From: Synechococcaceae bacterium Bin_79_3
Lineage (GTDB): Bacteria > Cyanobacteriota > Cyanobacteriia > PCC-6307 > Cyanobiaceae
Direction of reading: 5' to 3'
NCBI GenBank assembly: GCA_009914645.1
Contig: VFLB01000008.1
Coordinates: forward strand, 1-9,188
Length of the DNA: 9,188 nt
In this document: positions 7,623 through 9,188 of the stretch, piece by piece
Numbering within the stretch: the first letter of the stretch is position 1
Layout: every line of letters begins with the position of its first letter
Translations under genes and position numbers: made by a program
The notes under the pieces: model-generated
The model's database searches: none
What the model saw: only the letters and a program-made list of their open reading frames with translations
Told to the model about the DNA's origin: nothing

Positions 7623-8113
7623 TGCCTGATCTTGCCGCCTTAGAAAGCTATGGAGTCCAGCATGGTTTGCTGTTGCGCTTGCAGATTGGTGGTTTTGGAG
7701 GCCTGAAAACACTGCGGGTGGGGGTGGCTCGCAGGGACGGGGATCGCATGCTGCTACTCGGAGAGTTGAAAGGTTGGTCTATACCTATTGGTTCGGGTTT
7801 GCACTTAGATACGATGCGGGTGCAAGGTACTCAAACCCAGGGGGTTGGTGATCTAATTTGGGCTGCTACTTTTGCTTGGGCGCTAGAGCAAACCCCATGC
7901 CGTAGAGCTCAGATATTGGCAATTCGCGATAATGAACAGCAGCATCGCAAGTTGTTGCGTTATTTCCGCAAGCTTGGCTTTAGCCCATCGCGTGAGTTGG
8001 GAGCTGGTTTATTGGATTTGCCCTTGCGGATTGTGTGGGGCGGCTCTGGATTATTAATGATGGCTGATTGCGCTGAGGGTTATGCCATCAGTATTCGCCG
8101 CTTAGGTTTTTAG
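7622..8113 (+). CDS. Conserved GNAT-like protein of unknown function
   Basis: I cannot name this gene. The 163-residue product looks complete and soluble, with no signal peptide or membrane helix. The N-terminal half alternates short strands (LLLRLQIGGFGGLKTLRVGV, about 16-35; MLLLGELKGWSIP). The C-terminal half resembles the second half of a GNAT acetyltransferase: RAQILAIRDNEQQHRKLLRY (95-114), then FRKLGFSPSRELG, then LDLPLRIVWGGSGLLM (131-146). The pattern of an acidic residue, a histidine, a leucine pair and F..LGF is like the C-terminal motif of GNAT proteins. A clear acetyl-CoA loop (Q/R-x-x-G-x-G/A) is not visible, so activity as an acetyltransferase is doubtful. As I recall, similar proteins are widespread in cyanobacteria and plant plastids as hypothetical proteins. 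Its ATG shares one base with the trhO stop (TAATG), so it is very likely cotranslated. It is the last gene of the run. Confidence 0.8.
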   Translation: MPDLAALESYGVQHGLLLRLQIGGFGGLKTLRVGVARRDGDRMLLLGELKGWSIPIGSGLHLDTMRVQGTQTQGVGDLIWAATFAWALEQTPCRRAQILAIRDNEQQHRKLLRYFRKLGFSPSRELGAGLLDLPLRIVWGGSGLLMMADCAEGYAISIRRLGF

Positions 8114-8130
8114 AGGGCTTAATTGTGTTT

Positions 8131-8568
8131 TTAATCGCGGTGGTATGGCCCCCCTTGCAAAATTGTGCTCGATCTATAAATTTGCTCGAGCAAAATTAAT
8201 CTTGCTAATTCATGGGGAAAAGTGAGGGCAGATAAACTAATAATTAAGTTTGCTTTATCTTTCAAGCTTTTGCTATGGCCATCGGCGCCACCAATTGCGA
8301 TTGCGATTCGATTAATCGTTAGGTTGTTTAATTTTTGTGCGAATTCGCGAGAGTTGTATTGAGCGCCATCTTCACTTAATAGTATTAATTGTTCGTTGTT
8401 TTTAAGGCAATTCAGAATTGCGATTCCTTCTTTTTCAACAGTGGAATCTTTTAGCTCAGTGATTTCTAGCCCTGGAAGACGTTTGGAATACATTGAGGCA
8501 CCTTCTTGCCACCAGCCTGACCGTTGTTTGCCAATTGTTATAATTCGAATTCGAGAAAGATTAAGCAT
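8131..8568 (-). CDS. rlmH: 23S rRNA (pseudouridine-1915-N3)-methyltransferase
   Basis: RlmH is a SPOUT-class (trefoil-knot) methyltransferase that methylates pseudouridine 1915 in helix 69 of 23S rRNA on the assembled 70S ribosome, using S-adenosylmethionine. The 145 residues are slightly shorter than E. coli RlmH (155). Visible motifs: LSEDGAQYNSREFA (64-77); AIAIGGADGHS (89-99), the SAM-binding glycine loop; SLSALTFPHELARLILLEQIYR (111-132); and the C-terminal PYHRD, where most relatives end YHRE or YHRD. The ATG (complement of 8566-8568) gives MLNLSRIRIITIGK, the expected start. It faces the end of the GNAT-like gene with only 17 bases between the stops and diverges from the beta-barrel gene. 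Four 60-base lines inside it (8221-8460) count 89 G+C of 240 (37 percent), well below dacA, but parts of clpC are equally AT-rich, so this does not show transfer. Confidence 0.94.
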   Translation of the reverse strand: MLNLSRIRIITIGKQRSGWWQEGASMYSKRLPGLEITELKDSTVEKEGIAILNCLKNNEQLILLSEDGAQYNSREFAQKLNNLTINRIAIAIGGADGHSKSLKDKANLIISLSALTFPHELARLILLEQIYRSSTILQGGPYHRD

Positions 8569-8608
8569 TTATTTGATTTGCATTTGGACGGCTTGGCAAT
8601 TGATTTGC

Positions 8609-8637
8609 TTGGTGTAGTTGTTTGTGTTGGGTATATT
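8609..8637 (+). promoter_or_regulatory. Candidate promoter for the beta-barrel gene
   Basis: TTGGTG (8609-8614, 4 of 6 matches to TTGACA) is followed after 17 bases by TATATT (8632-8637, 4 of 6 matches to TATAAT). Transcription would begin near 8644, leaving about 15 leader bases before GTG 8659. The fit to that start is the main reason to report it. The whole divergent spacer (8569-8658) is only 90 bases, AT-rich, and must also drive rlmH, for which I could not pick a convincing promoter. Confidence 0.35.
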
Positions 8638-8658
8638 GGGTTTTGATATTTTCAGGCT

Positions 8659-9188
8659 GTGACCGATCTTCCCCCTGTGATAGCAGCTCCAGATTCTAAT
8701 TGGGCCGCTACGGCTGAATTTTATGCTCTGATCCCATGGGCGGATTCCAGCACTACGGTAAAAGGTTTTGATGCCGTTACCACCCTAAATCCAAGTGTGA
8801 TTTTTGGAGAACAATTGCAGTCTGCGTTTGCGATGAGAGCGAGCGTTGAGTATAAACGTGTTGGTTTACTTGCTGATGTAAGTTATAGCCAATTAGGGGC
8901 CCAGCAATCTTTTAATACCAGTAGCGGATTGTTAAGCGGTAATTCAACAGTTAGTACTATCAATGGCATCTATGATCTTGCATTGCGCTATCGCTTTGGC
9001 TCTCGGGAGGCAGCTGTTGGTGTGCCAGGTGAATTTACTTTGATCCCCTATGCAGGAGTGAGGCTGGTAGAAGCTCAGTTAGTGGTGGAGGCTCAGTTGC
9101 AGAACCCAAGGCAATTCATTAAGCAAGGCAACCTCAGTCGCACCTGGGCGGAACCATTGATTGGGCTACAAGGAAGTGTATTTTTAGC
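8659..9188 (+). CDS. Probable outer-membrane beta-barrel protein (3' end outside window)
   Basis: The frame is open from GTG 8659 to the window end: 176 full codons plus two bases. I do not recognise a named gene. The sequence is made of alternating strands and turns rich in aromatics: WAATAEFYALIPWADSSTTV (15-34), a SAFAMRASVEYKRVGLLADV stretch, YSQLGAQQSF, LALRYRFG, and FTLIPYAGVRLV. This resembles 8-12-strand porin-like barrels of cyanobacteria and proteobacteria, where a W-x3-AxxYxW-x-P start and a DxSYxxLG strand are common. Such proteins should carry a signal peptide, but none is in frame: the nearest upstream stop is TGA 8644-8646, and GTG 8659 is the only usual start between them. The N-terminus VTDLPPVIAAPDSNW looks like the mature end of an exported protein. 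Either an unusual start, a disrupted N-terminus or a sequence error is possible. The function is inferred from strand pattern only. Confidence 0.6.
   Translation, partial: MTDLPPVIAAPDSNWAATAEFYALIPWADSSTTVKGFDAVTTLNPSVIFGEQLQSAFAMRASVEYKRVGLLADVSYSQLGAQQSFNTSSGLLSGNSTVSTINGIYDLALRYRFGSREAAVGVPGEFTLIPYAGVRLVEAQLVVEAQLQNPRQFIKQGNLSRTWAEPLIGLQGSVFL

Noticed and set aside
8221..8460. rlmH as recently transferred DNA because of its low G+C
   Set aside because: About 37 percent G+C by count, but lines of clpC are equally AT-rich, and rlmH is a core gene with normal motifs. Composition alone does not support transfer.
8396..8617. Plus-strand open frame of 73 codons that could act as a leader for the beta-barrel gene
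   Set aside because: Most of it is antisense to rlmH, it ends at TAG 8615-8617, and it is in a different frame from the barrel gene.

Overview
The window looks like chromosomal DNA of a picocyanobacterium (Synechococcus/Cyanobium/Prochlorococcus clade). The main grounds are the ClpC sequence, the style of LysA and of the biotin synthase ([19 protein letters not shown]), and the gene order clpC - rimI - lysA - dacA - uppS - bioB, which I recall from that group. The sequence does not settle the genus. I saw no tRNA or rRNA gene, insertion sequence, CRISPR array, prophage gene or attachment site.

Layout. Bases 1-2040 (minus strand) hold the first 680 codons of clpC; its 3' end lies outside the window. 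A 149-base gap (2041-2189) carries the clpC leader and a probable promoter with an NtcA-like GTA-N8-TAC site. Next comes rimI (minus, 2190 to about 2693). It diverges from a tight plus-strand run: lysA (about 2692-4083), dacA/cdaA (4108-4953), uppS (4950-5732), bioB (5729-6694), trhO (6702-7622) and a GNAT-like conserved protein of unknown function (7622-8113). rlmH (minus, 8131-8568) converges on this run with a 17-base gap. After a 90-base divergent spacer, a plus-strand gene starts at GTG 8659 and runs off the window end; it resembles an outer-membrane beta-barrel protein. No gene-free stretch exceeds 150 bases.

How the genes fit together. The six plus-strand genes are separated by at most 24 bases. 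Two junctions are ATGA overlaps, one is a TAATG overlap, and one is a 7-base gap, so one transcript with translational coupling is likely. The first three genes share an envelope theme. LysA acts at the diaminopimelate/lysine branch point, UppS makes the lipid carrier for peptidoglycan, and between them lies a membrane-bound c-di-AMP synthase. The last three (biotin, tRNA wobble-uridine hydroxylation, unknown) have no obvious shared pathway. RimI and RlmH are ribosome-modifying enzymes, and TrhO modifies tRNA.

Most of the window is ordinary core genome, and I found no clearly new system. The points most worth checking are the overlapping divergent starts of rimI and lysA with an inverted repeat inside them, the c-di-AMP synthase sandwiched between wall-precursor genes, the beta-barrel gene without a visible signal peptide, and the unnamed GNAT-like gene coupled to trhO.
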